Positions 7,980 through 18,146 of a stretch of 64,000 nt of DNA are shown here, piece by piece. The DNA is taken from positions 62,001 through 126,000 of the forward strand of contig NZ_CANLTQ010000004.1 of assembly GCF_947494025.1 (NCBI RefSeq), written 5' to 3'. Numbering within the stretch: position 1 is the stretch's first letter; every line of letters begins with the position of its first letter. Both the position numbers and the translations under genes were made by a program. The notes under the pieces are model-generated. The model worked only from the letters and a program-made list of their open reading frames with translations, was not told the DNA's origin and ran no database searches. The DNA is from an uncultured Jannaschia sp. (GTDB taxonomy: Bacteria; Pseudomonadota; Alphaproteobacteria; Rhodobacterales; Rhodobacteraceae).

Positions 7980-10157
7980 CTATTGCGCCTTCAGCTCGAG
8001 CCGCCGCCGGTGCAGGACCGGCTCGGTGTAGCCCGACGGCTGCACCCGTCCCTCGAAGACCAGATCCTGCGCCGCGCGGTAGGCCACGCCATCGAACTCC
8101 GGCGCCATCGGGCGGTAGCCGGGCGTTCCCTCGTTCTGCGCATCGACCTTTGCGGCCATCTTCCGCATCGCCGCTTCCACCCGTTCGCGCGCGACGACGC
8201 CGTGATGCAGCCAGTTCGCCAGCGCCTGGCTGGAGATGCGGCAGGTCGCGCGGTCCTCCATCAGACCCACGTCGTTGATGTCGGGCACCTTGGAACAGCC
8301 GACCCCCGCGTCGATCCAGCGGACGACGTAGCCCAGGATGCCCTGCGCGTTGTTCTCGATTTCCGCGTCGAGCTCCGCGTCGGAAAGGTTGCGGCCGTGC
8401 ATGAGCGGGATCGTCAGCAGGTCGTCGAGCGTGCCCCGCGGCCCGCCGCGCGCGAGCTCGTCCTGCCGCGTCATCACGTCCATTTCGTGGTAATGCGTCG
8501 CATGCAGCGTTGCCGCCGTGGGCGACGGCACCCAGGCGCAGGTCGCGCCGGCCTCGGGGTGGCCCGACTTCTGCGCCAGCATGTCGGCCATCCGGTCGGG
8601 CATCGCCCACATTCCCTTGCCGATCTGCGCACGACCCTTCAACCCGCAGGCGAGGCCGATATCGACGTTACGATCCTCGTAGGCCTTGATCCAGGACGTC
8701 GTCTTCATCTCACCCTTGGGCAGCATCGGCCCGGCTTCCATCGACGTGTGGATCTCGTCGCCGGTGCGGTCGAGGAAGCCCGTGTTGATGAAGGCGACCC
8801 GGTCCTTGGCGGCGCGAATGCATTCCTTGAGGTTCGCCGAGGTCCGCCGCTCCTCGTCCATGATGCCGAGCTTCACCGTGTTGGCCGGCAGTCCCAGGAG
8901 CCGCTCGACGCGCGTGAAAATCCGGTCGGCGAAGGCGACCTCCTCGGGGCCATGCATCTTGGGCTTCACGACGTAAACCGATCCGGTGACGGAGTTCCGG
9001 GGGCCTCCGGTCTTCTTCAGGTCGTGCATGGCGATCAGCGTGGTGATCGCGGCGTCCATCAGCCCTTCGGGGATCTCCATCCCGCCTTCCATCAGGATCG
9101 CGGGATTGGTCATCAGATGGCCCACGTTGCGGACCAGCATCAGCGCACGGCCCTTCACGGCATGGACGGTACCGTCCGGTGCGTTGAACTCCATGTCGGG
9201 GTTGAGCGTGCGGGTGAAGGTGCGGCCGTCCTTGGTCACGTCCTCGGTCAGGTCCCCGCGCATCAGGCCCAGCCAATTGCGGTAGGCCAGCACCTTGTCC
9301 TCCGCATCCACGCAGGCCACGGAATCCTCGCAATCCATGATCGCGGAGACCGCGCTTTCCAGATGGATCGCGTCGAGGCCCATCGGGTCGGTCTTGCCGA
9401 TCGCCCCGTCCCGCGCGAGGACCAGCACGATGCCGAGGCCGTTGTTGCGCAAAAGGACGCGGATCGTCTCGCCGTCCCGGACCCAGCCGCGATAGGCGTC
9501 GGGATCGGCCAGCTCATGCCCACCCGGCCGCCCTTCCGTCCAGAACCGCGCCTCCCCGCTTTCGGCGGTGAGGTGCCCGTCGGTCAGGTCGAGACCCTTC
9601 ACGTCGCCCCAGGATCCGTGCGCGAGCGGGACCGCTCGGTCTAGAAACGCCTTGCCCCAGGCGATGACGCGTTCGCCCCGTGCCGGATCGTAGCCCCCGC
9701 CCCCGGGCAGGTCGCCGATGGCATCGGTGCCGTAGAGCGCGTCGTAGAGATTGCCCCAGCGCGCGTTCGCCGCGTTGAGCGCGTAGCGGGCATTTGTGAT
9801 CGGCACCACGAGCTGCGGGCCGGGCATCGCCGCGATCTCGGGGTCGGTATCGGCGGTGCCGATCGTGAAGTCGCCGCCCTCGGGGACGAGGTAGCCGATC
9901 TCCTGTAGAAAGGCGCGGTACTCGGCGGGGTCGAGCGCCTGTCCCTTGCGCTCGCGGTGCCAGGCGTCGACACGCTCCTGCATGGCGTCGCGCGTGGCGA
10001 GCAGCTCCGCGTTGCGGGGCGCGAGGTCGGACGCCAGCTCGGCGAAGCCGGTCCAGAACGTGTCGGCATCGATCCCCGTGCCCGGCAACGCCTCGGTCTC
10101 GATAAAGGTCGCGAGCTCGGGCGCGACGCTCAGGGATGATTTCTCGATACGCGACAT
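7980..10157 (-). CDS. glcB: Malate synthase G
   Basis: A 725-aa enzyme condensing glyoxylate with acetyl-CoA to malate; cytoplasmic and monomeric in the family. The length matches isoform G, and the sequence carries a typical [13 protein letters not shown] segment, a MEDSVA-like acidic patch in [16 protein letters not shown], and the C-terminal [16 protein letters not shown] region. The ATG start gives a standard N-terminus. The only partner here is the GlcG-like gene downstream; glycolate oxidase genes (glcDEF) and isocitrate lyase are not in the window. Confidence 0.96.
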   Translation of the reverse strand: MSRIEKSSLSVAPELATFIETEALPGTGIDADTFWTGFAELASDLAPRNAELLATRDAMQERVDAWHRERKGQALDPAEYRAFLQEIGYLVPEGGDFTIGTADTDPEIAAMPGPQLVVPITNARYALNAANARWGNLYDALYGTDAIGDLPGGGGYDPARGERVIAWGKAFLDRAVPLAHGSWGDVKGLDLTDGHLTAESGEARFWTEGRPGGHELADPDAYRGWVRDGETIRVLLRNNGLGIVLVLARDGAIGKTDPMGLDAIHLESAVSAIMDCEDSVACVDAEDKVLAYRNWLGLMRGDLTEDVTKDGRTFTRTLNPDMEFNAPDGTVHAVKGRALMLVRNVGHLMTNPAILMEGGMEIPEGLMDAAITTLIAMHDLKKTGGPRNSVTGSVYVVKPKMHGPEEVAFADRIFTRVERLLGLPANTVKLGIMDEERRTSANLKECIRAAKDRVAFINTGFLDRTGDEIHTSMEAGPMLPKGEMKTTSWIKAYEDRNVDIGLACGLKGRAQIGKGMWAMPDRMADMLAQKSGHPEAGATCAWVPSPTAATLHATHYHEMDVMTRQDELARGGPRGTLDDLLTIPLMHGRNLSDAELDAEIENNAQGILGYVVRWIDAGVGCSKVPDINDVGLMEDRATCRISSQALANWLHHGVVARERVEAAMRKMAAKVDAQNEGTPGYRPMAPEFDGVAYRAAQDLVFEGRVQPSGYTEPVLHRRRLELKAQ

Positions 10158-10242
10158 GATGCGTCCCCGCTTGTGTTCGCGGGACGCTAGCCGCTGGGGA
10201 CGGCACGGGCAACCAGATCGCGCAGACCCGCGACGCCCGGGC

Positions 10243-10395
10243 CTAGCGGGAGTCCGCCGCCCCCTCGCGGCACCGGCGGGAGCAGTAGCGGACCGCGTCC
10301 CAGTCCTTCGCCCATTTGCGCCGCCACGCGAAGGGCCGTCCGCAGCGGGCGCAGACCCTGGTTGGCAGATCGCCCTTCCGCACCATCTTGGCCAT
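10243..10395 (-). CDS. DUF2256 small zinc-finger-like protein
   Basis: A 50-aa basic protein with two cysteine pairs, CARCGRPF near the middle and CSRRC near the end, and the [15 protein letters not shown] spacing typical of DUF2256. The four cysteines probably bind zinc; no function is known. Two in-frame ATGs exist (10395 and 10386); the first gives MAKMVRKGD, the usual family start. It lies between divergent glcB and pepN and is too short for many gene callers. Confidence 0.8.
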   Translation of the reverse strand: MAKMVRKGDLPTRVCARCGRPFAWRRKWAKDWDAVRYCSRRCREGAADSR

Positions 10396-10506
10396 GACGC
10401 CCTCCTGCACGTACCCGACGCCATCTAGCCGCGCGGGGTCGCGCGAACAGGGGTGGCCACCGACCCGCCCCGGACCTAGCGTCCGGCCCGCACCAAGGAG
10501 ACCACG

Positions 10507-13047
10507 ATGCGCGACGACGCCCCCGCCCAGAACGACCGTGTCCACCTGAAGGATTACGCCCCGGTTCCCGTGACCGTGACGCATGTCGACCTGCATTTCC
10601 GCCTCGACCCGCTGGCCACGCGGGTGCAGGCGCGGCTTTCCTGCGAACGGCGGGGTCCCGGCGACATGGTGCTCGACGGCGAAGGGCTGGAAACGCTTTC
10701 CGTCACGGTGGACGGGGTCGACCCGGAGGCCCGCATGCGGATCGAGGGCGACCGCATGATCCTGAGCGACATGCCCGACAGCTTCCTTCTGGAGACGGAG
10801 GTGCAGATCGCGCCGGAGCGGAACACGTCGCTGTCCGGCCTCTACATGTCGGGCGGGATGTATTGCACGCAATGCGAGGCGGAGGGGTTCCGCCGCATCA
10901 CGTGGATGCTGGACCGGCCCGACGTGATGGCGACCTACGACGTCGAGATCGAGGCAGAGCTTCCGATTCTGCTGTCCAACGGCGACGAGGTCCAGCCCGG
11001 AAGCTGGCGCGACCCCTGGCCGAAGCCCACCTACCTCTTCGCACTGGTCGCCGGGAACCTCGTCGCGACTTCCGACCGGTTCGCGACCATGGACGGCCGC
11101 GAGGTCGCGCTCAACGTCTGGGTGCGGCCGGGCGACGAGGGGCGGACGTCCTACGCGATGGACAGCCTCAAGCGCTCGATGGCCTGGGACGAGCGCGTGT
11201 ACGGGCGGGCCTATGACCTGTCGGTCTTCAACATCGTCGCCGTGGACGACTTCAACATGGGCGCGATGGAGAACAAGGGGCTCAACATCTTCAATTCGCG
11301 TTACGTTCTGGCCTCGCCGGAAACGGCGACCGATTCCGACTACGCCAATATCGAGCGCATCGTGGCGCACGAATACTTCCACAACTGGACCGGCAACCGC
11401 ATCACCTGCCGCGACTGGTTCCAGCTTTGCCTGAAGGAAGGGCTGACGGTGTTCCGCGACCAGCAGTTCAGCCAGGATGCGCGCGGCTTCGCGGTGCAGC
11501 GCATCGGCGACGTGATGAACCTGCGCGCGCGCCAGTTCCGCGAGGATGCCGGCCCCCTCGCCCATCCCGTCCGGCCCGAGAGCTTCGTGGAGATCAACAA
11601 CTTCTACACGGCCACCGTCTACGAGAAGGGCGCCGAGGTGATCGGCATGCTCAAGCGCCTCGTGGGCGACGAGGGCTATGCCGCGGGCGTCGCGCTCTAT
11701 TTCCGCCGTCACGACGGCGAGGCCTGCACGATCGAGGACTGGCTCGGCTGCTTCGAGGAGGCCTGCGACCGCGACCTTTCGCAGTTCAAGCTCTGGTACA
11801 GCCAGGCCGGCACGCCCCGCGTCACCGTCGAGGAACGGTTCGAGAACGGCACCTTCCGCGTCGACCTGAAGCAGGTCGTCCCCGACACGCCGGGCCAGAC
11901 CGACAAGGCGCCGATGCATATTCCCCTGGCCTTCGGCCTCCTCGACCGGACGGGTGCGGAGATCCGGGAAACGGAGGTCTTCGAGCTTCGCGAGGCGCAG
12001 GCCACCATGACGTTCGAGCTTTCCGAGCGGCCGGTCCTGTCGATGCTGCGCGGCTTCTCCGCCCCGGTGATCCTCGAGTTCGAGCAGTCCGACGCCGACC
12101 GGCTGACGCTTCTTGCGCACGACACCGCGCCCTTTACCCGCTGGGAGGCCGGGCGCGCGCTCGCCAAGGACCGGCTGATGCGGGCCCTTACCGAGGACGG
12201 GGGGTTCGACGCGGCCTGGCTCGACGCGGTCGCGGCGGTGACGACCGATGCCGAGGCCGAGCCGGCCTTTCGCGCCCTGACTCTTTCCCTGCCCTCCGAG
12301 GACGACCTTGCCGGCTCGCTCCACAGCGCAGGCTACGCGCCGGACCCGGATCGGATCTACACCGTCCGCCGTGCCGCGCAGATGGCGATCGCCGAGCGGC
12401 TGGCGGGCGAACTCGCCCCGCTCCGCGACGCGGCGGCCGTGCCGGGCCCCTACGATCCACGCGCGGAGGATGCCGGACGACGCGCGCTCGGCGCGGCGCT
12501 TCTGCGCCTGCAGACCTATCTTGACCGCGGCGAGGCGGCGCGGGCCGCTTACGACGCCGCCGACAACATGACCGACCGCATGTCGGCCTTTGTCTGCCTG
12601 CTCGAGGCAGGCGACGAGAGCGTGGCCGGTCGATTCGAGGCGGATTGGCGTCACGACCGCCTCGTGATGGACAAGTGGTTCATGGCGCAGGTCGCCCATG
12701 CCGCGCCTCGCGACGCGGTCGGCACGGCCGAGCGGCTCACGACCCATCCCGACTTCGACGCGCGCAATCCGAACCGCCTGCGCTCCGTGATCGGCGGGCT
12801 GACCGGCGGCAACCCCGCGGGCTTCCACGCCGCGGACGGGTCGGGCTACGCTTTCCTGGCGACATGGCTCCTTCGCGTGGACGCCGCCAACCCGCAGCTC
12901 TCCGCCCGCATGTCCCAGGCCTTCGACGGCTGGACCCGCTATGACGCCGACCGTCAGGCGTTGATGCGCGGCGAGCTCGAACGCATCGCCGCGACCGGTC
13001 GCCTCAGCCGCGACCTGTCGGAGATGGTGGACCGGATGCTGGGATGA
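10507..13047 (+). CDS. pepN: Aminopeptidase N
   Basis: An 846-aa M1-family zinc aminopeptidase that removes N-terminal residues from peptides in the cytoplasm. The substrate-binding GAMEN motif is at 252-256 and the zinc motif HEYFHNW gives His288, Glu289 and His292 with Glu311 as third ligand. Length and the long helical C-terminal half match the E. coli-type PepN. The ATG follows an AAGGAGA site. The gene is monocistronic as far as the sequence shows. Confidence 0.96.
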   Translation: MRDDAPAQNDRVHLKDYAPVPVTVTHVDLHFRLDPLATRVQARLSCERRGPGDMVLDGEGLETLSVTVDGVDPEARMRIEGDRMILSDMPDSFLLETEVQIAPERNTSLSGLYMSGGMYCTQCEAEGFRRITWMLDRPDVMATYDVEIEAELPILLSNGDEVQPGSWRDPWPKPTYLFALVAGNLVATSDRFATMDGREVALNVWVRPGDEGRTSYAMDSLKRSMAWDERVYGRAYDLSVFNIVAVDDFNMGAMENKGLNIFNSRYVLASPETATDSDYANIERIVAHEYFHNWTGNRITCRDWFQLCLKEGLTVFRDQQFSQDARGFAVQRIGDVMNLRARQFREDAGPLAHPVRPESFVEINNFYTATVYEKGAEVIGMLKRLVGDEGYAAGVALYFRRHDGEACTIEDWLGCFEEACDRDLSQFKLWYSQAGTPRVTVEERFENGTFRVDLKQVVPDTPGQTDKAPMHIPLAFGLLDRTGAEIRETEVFELREAQATMTFELSERPVLSMLRGFSAPVILEFEQSDADRLTLLAHDTAPFTRWEAGRALAKDRLMRALTEDGGFDAAWLDAVAAVTTDAEAEPAFRALTLSLPSEDDLAGSLHSAGYAPDPDRIYTVRRAAQMAIAERLAGELAPLRDAAAVPGPYDPRAEDAGRRALGAALLRLQTYLDRGEAARAAYDAADNMTDRMSAFVCLLEAGDESVAGRFEADWRHDRLVMDKWFMAQVAHAAPRDAVGTAERLTTHPDFDARNPNRLRSVIGGLTGGNPAGFHAADGSGYAFLATWLLRVDAANPQLSARMSQAFDGWTRYDADRQALMRGELERIAATGRLSRDLSEMVDRMLG

Positions 13048-13176
13048 GGCGGCGGGTTCGTACCGTTCCGCGCCAGTCGTTAATTTGGCGTGGATTTGTT
13101 CGCTGGCTGACTATATTTCCGCTCAGACCATCCGGGCCGTCACCGGCCTGACATCCTTGACCGGTACGGACCTGCC

Positions 13177-14049
13177 ATGCGTGACCGCCTTGACCCGATG
13201 ATCGCCGAACGGGCGCCCTGGCTGGCTCGGGGCTCGGTCGCCGCGCGGGCGGCGCGCGTCGTGCTCGACCGTCTGCTGGCCTACGAGCGGACCGTCGAGA
13301 TCGGGACGCATTACGTCGATCTGCCCGTCGACAGAATCATGGCCGACCTCGCCCGCCGCATCGCGCGGAGGGTGACGGCGACCGGCCTCGAACACATCCC
13401 GCAGCACGGCTCGGCCCTCGTCGTGGCCAACCACCCGACAGGCATCGCCGACGGAATCATCCTCCAGGACCTGCTCGTCCGGCGCCGGACAGACGCGTTC
13501 ATCTACGCCAACAGCGACATCATCCGGGTCCTGCCGCAATTCGCGGACCTGATCGTTCCCGTCGAATGGCGCCCCGAGTTGCGCACCGTGACCAAGACGC
13601 GGGAAACGATGGCGTTGACCCGCGCCGCCTTCGAGAAGGGGCGGATCGGCGTGATCTTCCCGGCCGGGCGGCTGGCGAAGCGCCGGGGATTGCGTCTGCA
13701 CGAACGACCCTGGATGGCCTCGGCCGCGATGATCGCGCGCAAGTTCGATCTGCCGGTCATTCCCGTGCATATCCGGGCGCGGAACTCGGCGATGTTCTAT
13801 GCCTTCGACGCGATCCACCCGACGCTTCGCGACATCACGCTGTTCCACGAGACGCTGAACAAGGACGTGCAGCCGTATCATATCACCTTTGGCCGGCCGC
13901 TCGACGGAGGCACGCTGCCGAAGGATGCCGCGGCGGGGATCGAGATGCTGCGCGACGCGACCCTGCGCCTCGGTTCCGAGCGTCATGGCGAGATCAAGCT
14001 GACCGAGACGCGCCCGGCCGGCCGCCTTCGGGGGCCGCGCGCGGCCTGA
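13177..14049 (+). CDS. PlsC-like phospholipid/glycerol acyltransferase
   Basis: A 290-aa acyltransferase of the PlsC superfamily. The catalytic pair sits in NHPTGIADG, with His86 and Asp92 spaced as H-x5-D, the spacing of the hemolysin-type branch rather than the classic H-x4-D. A downstream IFPAGR segment fits the second acyltransferase motif. It could acylate lysophospholipid or lyso-ornithine-lipid; no olsB-like neighbour decides between them. A short hydrophobic N-terminus suggests membrane association but no clear transmembrane helix is seen. Confidence 0.82.
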   Translation: MRDRLDPMIAERAPWLARGSVAARAARVVLDRLLAYERTVEIGTHYVDLPVDRIMADLARRIARRVTATGLEHIPQHGSALVVANHPTGIADGIILQDLLVRRRTDAFIYANSDIIRVLPQFADLIVPVEWRPELRTVTKTRETMALTRAAFEKGRIGVIFPAGRLAKRRGLRLHERPWMASAAMIARKFDLPVIPVHIRARNSAMFYAFDAIHPTLRDITLFHETLNKDVQPYHITFGRPLDGGTLPKDAAAGIEMLRDATLRLGSERHGEIKLTETRPAGRLRGPRAA

Positions 14050-14271
14050 CCGGGCCAGCCTGCCGTCCGAGACCTTCCTCCTAGGGGGGACCGGGCGACC
14101 CTGCGCCTATGACAGTCCGTCGGCGTCATCTTTCGTATTGTTTTCATCAGATCGGAACGAAACGGGTCATCCGGCGAAACCCTTTCTTCGCCCCTCTCGT
14201 GTCAGGAACCGGGCGCGAACAGAGGTCATGTGGCGGCCCCGCGCCGTCGTGCGAAGGACGATGAGACCCGA

Positions 14272-14952
14272 ATGGATCACGATAGCTCGAACCGCATCGC
14301 GCTGGCGGGTGCCGTCGCGCTGGCCCTCGCCCCCGCCGCCGCCCCGGCCGTCACGCTGGACGCGCTGACCACGCGCGACGAGCTCGGCTATACCTGCATC
14401 CCCGAGATCCTGCTGGAGATGGCCTACCGGGCCGAGAGCAAGGGCGTGGTACTGCCGCAGACCTGCCTGCCCGAACCCTGCAAGCGCCAGATCTCCGGCG
14501 AGGAACTGGCGATGCTTATGGGCCGGATGCCCGACGGGCCCGAATGGGGTCGCTACGTCGCACGCTACGCGGATCGCTGCGTGGCCGAGACCGGCGGCGC
14601 CTGGGAAGCGCATGGCATCGAGGACATCCGCGACGCGTCCTTCGACGGCGATGACGGACTGAGCTTCTGGGCGCCCTTCGTGTTCCGTTCGGCAGTGCTC
14701 GTGGTCCCGGCAGGCGTCGAGACCTCCCCGAACGGTTCGGGCCGCGAATCGGATGCGGCCGCGCCGCCGTTACCGATCTTCTCCCGGACCGGGCGTCCGG
14801 AAGCGCAGGTCGAGCCGACGCCCGGCTCCGACGACCCTGACGGATCGCTGCCCGTCGTCCCCTTGCCGCCGGCGCTCTGGCTTCTGCTCGGCGCACTTGG
14901 CCTCGGTGCTTCAATTCGCTGCTTCGCCGGCCGCGAAACTTCGAACGCCTGA
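14272..14952 (+). CDS. Secreted protein with VPLP-type C-terminal sorting tail
   Basis: A 226-aa protein that I cannot assign to an enzyme family. It has an N-terminal signal peptide (hydrophobic stretch about residues 9-26), a cysteine-containing exported domain, a Pro/Ser/Asp-rich linker, and a C-terminal VPLPPALWLLLGALGLGAS segment followed by basic residues. That tail is the layout of VPLPA/PEP-CTERM signals recognised by exosortases. I use the ATG at 14272; the GTG at 14230 would add an arginine-rich stretch before the signal peptide. It converges on the next gene with a two-base gap. Confidence 0.7.
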   Translation: MDHDSSNRIALAGAVALALAPAAAPAVTLDALTTRDELGYTCIPEILLEMAYRAESKGVVLPQTCLPEPCKRQISGEELAMLMGRMPDGPEWGRYVARYADRCVAETGGAWEAHGIEDIRDASFDGDDGLSFWAPFVFRSAVLVVPAGVETSPNGSGRESDAAAPPLPIFSRTGRPEAQVEPTPGSDDPDGSLPVVPLPPALWLLLGALGLGASIRCFAGRETSNA

Positions 14953-14954
14953 GA

Positions 14955-15341
14955 TCAGAAGATGAACTCGTCGGCCGTTCCCGGGTAAACCTCGTCGAAC
15001 GTCTCGTCGTCAGGGGTTTGGGCCTGCGGTCCGACGGAGGGTGAAGCGTCGCGCGTGTCGAAACCCGCGCCGAAATCGACCGCGCGGAACAGGTTCAACG
15101 CTTCGTCCTGTTCCTCCGCGAAGGCGCGGATGGGCTCGGGCAAGGCCGCGTCGTCGCGGGCATCCAGAAGGAACGTACTCGGGGCCGTGATCGGCGCATC
15201 GTCGCCGCCGGAAAACGCGAGGCGCACCCCCCGATCGATCCCCGCGACGATGATGCAGGCGACCTTGTCGTTGCCGTCGAGATCGCAGAGAGAACGGGCC
15301 ACGGTCGACACCCCGCAAAGAACACGTGATGCCGTTCTCAT
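14955..15341 (-). CDS. Hypothetical protein
   Basis: A 128-aa frame on the minus strand, not recognised. It contains a [23 protein letters not shown] stretch and an acidic C-terminal third; two N-terminal cysteines could be disulfide bonded if exported, but no clean signal peptide is visible. The ATG at 15341 is chosen because further upstream the frame runs into the tRNA-Leu terminator. It is convergent with the VPLP-tailed gene. It may be a real small gene, but support is only the open frame and plausible composition. Confidence 0.42.
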   Translation of the reverse strand: MRTASRVLCGVSTVARSLCDLDGNDKVACIIVAGIDRGVRLAFSGGDDAPITAPSTFLLDARDDAALPEPIRAFAEEQDEALNLFRAVDFGAGFDTRDASPSVGPQAQTPDDETFDEVYPGTADEFIF

Positions 15342-15437
15342 GCCCCCCGGCCGCGGCCCCGGTCCGACCCGAATGGGGCCTGGTCGGGGCGAACGAGGAC
15401 AATCCGACGGATCGGTGCCAGGTGTTTTGGAACGCGA

Positions 15438-15463
15438 AACGCCGCCCCGTTCGGGGCGGCGTT
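15438..15463 (-). terminator. Probable terminator of tRNA-Leu
   Basis: A perfect 11-bp inverted repeat (arms 15438-15448 and 15453-15463, 4-base loop) lies just downstream of the tRNA on the minus strand. On that strand it is followed by only a short, interrupted T-run, so termination strength is uncertain. Confidence 0.55.
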
Positions 15464-15477
15464 GCGTCAAGTCCGAT

Positions 15478-15564
15478 TGGTGCGGTCGAGAAGACTCGAA
15501 CTTCCACGGGTGTTACCCCACAGCGACCTCAACGCTGCGCGTCTACCAATTCCGCCACGACCGC
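15478..15564 (-). tRNA. tRNA-Leu (GAG)
   Basis: An 87-base class II tRNA read on the minus strand. The 7-bp acceptor stem pairs 15558-15564 with 15482-15488, the D-arm has GGTAGA, the anticodon stem CAGCG/CGCTG flanks a TTGAGGT loop with anticodon GAG, a long variable arm follows, and the T-loop reads TTCGAGT. The 3' CCA is encoded (15478-15480). GAG reads CUC and CUU leucine codons. Confidence 0.95.
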
Positions 15565-15641
15565 CAAGGCCAACCGGACTGGCGGGGGGATAGCGGCGGC
15601 GCGGGGCCGCGGCAAGGGGGTCCGCGCCCCTCCGAAGCAAA

Positions 15642-15669
15642 AAAGGCCCGCCGGGTCGGGCGGGCCTTT
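15642..15669 (-). terminator. Intrinsic terminator of the peptidoglycan-binding protein gene
   Basis: A perfect 11-bp inverted repeat (15642-15652 with 15659-15669, 6-base loop), GC-rich at its core, is followed on the minus strand by a run of T residues (complement of the A-run at about 15639-15644). It sits 17 bases after the stop of the upstream minus-strand gene: a textbook rho-independent terminator. Confidence 0.85.
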
Positions 15670-15685
15670 CGAATCGTACTGCCGG

Positions 15686-17311
15686 TCAGTCCGCCGCGGG
15701 CACGGGGAACGCGGGCAGCGTCGCCGGGATCGGCGTCGTGGCCTCCGCCGCCTCCGTCCCGCCGAGGCCGGCCGCCCAGACGAGCAACTCCGTCCGGTTC
15801 GGCTGGTTCGGCGCGAAGACCGGCGCCGCCCCGCCCTCGAGAGCGTCGGTCGCCGTGGCGTACCAGTCCCGCGCGAGGTCGGGCCGCTCCGCGGTGCCGA
15901 ACCCGTCCTGCAGGTGGTGGCCCAGAAGCTCCGCATGCGGGGCCGAGCCCATCGAGACGAGAAGCAGCGCCGAGCCGAGCGCGACATCCATGTTGTCGCT
16001 GGCATAGCCCGCCGAGAGGCAAAGCCTGGCGGTTGTGCGCAACTGATCGGGGGTCATTCCGGTGGAGCCGGCGAAGGCGTCGACCGATTCCATCACCGCC
16101 GCCTGCGGCTTCGCCGACAGGCCGGCGATCTGAGCGGACATGGCGGGGCCGAAGCTCGCGCATTGCGCCTGCACCATCTCCATCGTCGTTCCCGGCATCG
16201 CCGCGACCATCTGTTCGCCCGTGTCGACCGCGAAGTTCCGGGCAAGGCAGAACTGCTCGGCCAGAGCCACCGGCGCGTCGCCGCCCGCCGAGGCGAGGAC
16301 GAAGCCGCCGCGCTGCGCCGTCAGCAGGTTCACCTTGCCGCAATGGCTGGCCAGCGAATTGGCCACCAGCACGGGCGCGGCGAAGGAAGGCAGCGCCGGT
16401 GCGGCGGCCAGCCGGGTGTCGGGCAGCCCCGGCAGTTCGGGCGCCTCGGGCGCGGCAGCCAGGGTCGTGCCCGGCTCGTCCGCCAACCGGCATCCGTCGC
16501 CGTAGCACTCGAAGCTCGCCGGGGTCGGCGAATGCGCGAGCAGATCGTTGCGCGCATAGCCCGACGGCGTGGAGACGAAGACGAGCGCCTTGCATTGCTG
16601 CGCCGAGCACCAGAACGACGATCCCGAATAGGACGTGTCGAGAATGAAGTCGTTGTTGCCGTCGCCGTTCAGATCGGCGAGCTGCACGAAGCCCGCGCGC
16701 TGCAGCAATTGCTCGGGCGATGGATCGGAGGAGGCCGCGATCTCGTCCACCGCGCGGCTCACTTCGAGCGGCAGGCCCGGATAACCGACCACGCGCTCCT
16801 TCGGCTCGGCCGCGACAGGCGCGCCGGTCATCAGCGCGTATTGCGCCTTCAGGGCCGCCCGCGCGCCGAGCGGCGAGGTCGAGATCAGCCGCAGCGTGTC
16901 GGGATTGCCGGAGATCGCGCGGCTATGGGCGGCCGTCAGGACGCTGCGCTCGAACTCGGTGAGCGTGCCGTCCGCGGGAAGCGCCAGAAACGCCTGCATG
17001 GCGGAAACGGCGGACCGCGATCGCGCGCCCAGAACACCGTCCGCACCGCCCGCATCGAAGCCGAAATAGTTGAGCGCGGTCTGCACCTCGCTGTTCTGCT
17101 GGCGCTGCGCCGAACTCACGGACGGCGTGGAGCGGCGGAGCGTGGTCGTCCGATAGACCGTGCGTGGCCGCTGCGCCTGATTGGCGATGGCGCCCCCGAT
17201 GATTCCGCCGATAATGCCCCCGGCGATATCGTCGGCGCCGGCAACGGCCATCGGCGCGGGGAGGCAAAGGGTGATCGCGGTGGCAGCCGCGACAAAGCGA
17301 TTTGTAAACAT
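15686..17311 (-). CDS. Secreted peptidoglycan-binding domain protein
   Basis: A 541-aa exported protein. It has a signal peptide (about 1-25), a glycine-zipper stretch (about 31-44), a PG_binding_1-like repeat (about 71-125) with [13 protein letters not shown], and a long alanine-rich C-terminal region with scattered cysteines. At 213-221 a DLNGDGNND motif resembles a calcium-binding loop of the FG-GAP/VCBS type. The role is probably periplasmic or wall-attached; no catalytic domain is seen. It is divergent from lipB with about 100 bases between starts, and is closed by a good terminator. Confidence 0.75.
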   Translation of the reverse strand: MFTNRFVAAATAITLCLPAPMAVAGADDIAGGIIGGIIGGAIANQAQRPRTVYRTTTLRRSTPSVSSAQRQQNSEVQTALNYFGFDAGGADGVLGARSRSAVSAMQAFLALPADGTLTEFERSVLTAAHSRAISGNPDTLRLISTSPLGARAALKAQYALMTGAPVAAEPKERVVGYPGLPLEVSRAVDEIAASSDPSPEQLLQRAGFVQLADLNGDGNNDFILDTSYSGSSFWCSAQQCKALVFVSTPSGYARNDLLAHSPTPASFECYGDGCRLADEPGTTLAAAPEAPELPGLPDTRLAAAPALPSFAAPVLVANSLASHCGKVNLLTAQRGGFVLASAGGDAPVALAEQFCLARNFAVDTGEQMVAAMPGTTMEMVQAQCASFGPAMSAQIAGLSAKPQAAVMESVDAFAGSTGMTPDQLRTTARLCLSAGYASDNMDVALGSALLLVSMGSAPHAELLGHHLQDGFGTAERPDLARDWYATATDALEGGAAPVFAPNQPNRTELLVWAAGLGGTEAAEATTPIPATLPAFPVPAAD

Positions 17312-17413
17312 GAACTCGTCCCTCCAGGTAACGGGCGAAAGAATGCCACCGATTCGGCCTTCCGCCTAACGAATAGTTACCGGGCGGGAAGGTTTCGCCC
17401 CCGGAGTCCGCCG

Positions 17414-18064
17414 ATGCAGCCTGACTGGATCCTGTCCGACAAGCTCGTGCCCTACGCGCACGCCATCGCGGAGATGGAGGCCCGCGTCGCCGCCATCCGG
17501 GCCGGAACGGCGAACGAGGCGATCTGGCTCCTGGAGCATCCCCCGCTTTACACGGCCGGCACGTCGGCCCGCATCGACGATCTGCGCGATCCCGGCCGCT
17601 TTCCCGTTTTCGAGGCCCGGCGTGGCGGGCAATACACCTATCACGGCCCCGGCCAGCGTGTGGTCTACACCATGCTCGATGTCGCCGCGCGCGGCCGCGA
17701 CGTGCGCGCGTTCGTGCAGACGCTCGAAGTCTGGGTGATCGACGCGCTGGCCGAGTTCGGGCTCCGCGGCGTGATCCGCCCGGGCCGTGTCGGCGTCTGG
17801 ATCGAGCGGCCGGGGAAGCCCCCCCTGCCCGACGGCACTCCGCGCGAGGACAAGATCGCCGCCATCGGCATCCGCCTGACGAAATGGGTGAGCTTCCACG
17901 GCCTGTCGATCAACGTGGAGCCCGATCTGCGGCATTTCGACGGCATCGTGCCCTGTGGCATCTCCGGGCACGGGGTCACGTCGCTCGTGGATCTGGGACT
18001 GCCGGTGACGATGAGCGATCTCGACGACGCGCTGAAGCGAACCTTCCTGCGGCACTTTGCCTGA
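17414..18064 (+). CDS. lipB: Octanoyl-(acyl-carrier-protein):protein N-octanoyltransferase
   Basis: A 216-aa LipB, which transfers octanoate from acyl-carrier protein to lipoyl domains of 2-oxoacid dehydrogenases and the glycine cleavage system. The signature [12 protein letters not shown] is at 70-81, with catalytic Lys147 and Cys181 ([11 protein letters not shown]). The ATG at 17414 gives the standard family length; the frame is open far upstream but that part overlaps other genes. lipA is not adjacent. Confidence 0.96.
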   Translation: MQPDWILSDKLVPYAHAIAEMEARVAAIRAGTANEAIWLLEHPPLYTAGTSARIDDLRDPGRFPVFEARRGGQYTYHGPGQRVVYTMLDVAARGRDVRAFVQTLEVWVIDALAEFGLRGVIRPGRVGVWIERPGKPPLPDGTPREDKIAAIGIRLTKWVSFHGLSINVEPDLRHFDGIVPCGISGHGVTSLVDLGLPVTMSDLDDALKRTFLRHFA

Positions 18065-18146
18065 CGGCACGGCGAATTGACGCGTCCCGGCCGCGCGCCA
18101 TGTGCTGCGCGAGGCCGGGGCTTGCCGGCCACGGAGGGGGAAGCGC

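Noticed and set aside
13048-13176. AT-richer patch with TATATTT upstream of the acyltransferase gene
   Set aside because: Spacing to any TTG-containing -35-like box is wrong, so no promoter is called.
15011-15325. Overlapping frames antisense to the hypothetical gene at 14955-15341
   Set aside because: Only the 128-aa frame has plausible protein composition, and its own support is modest.
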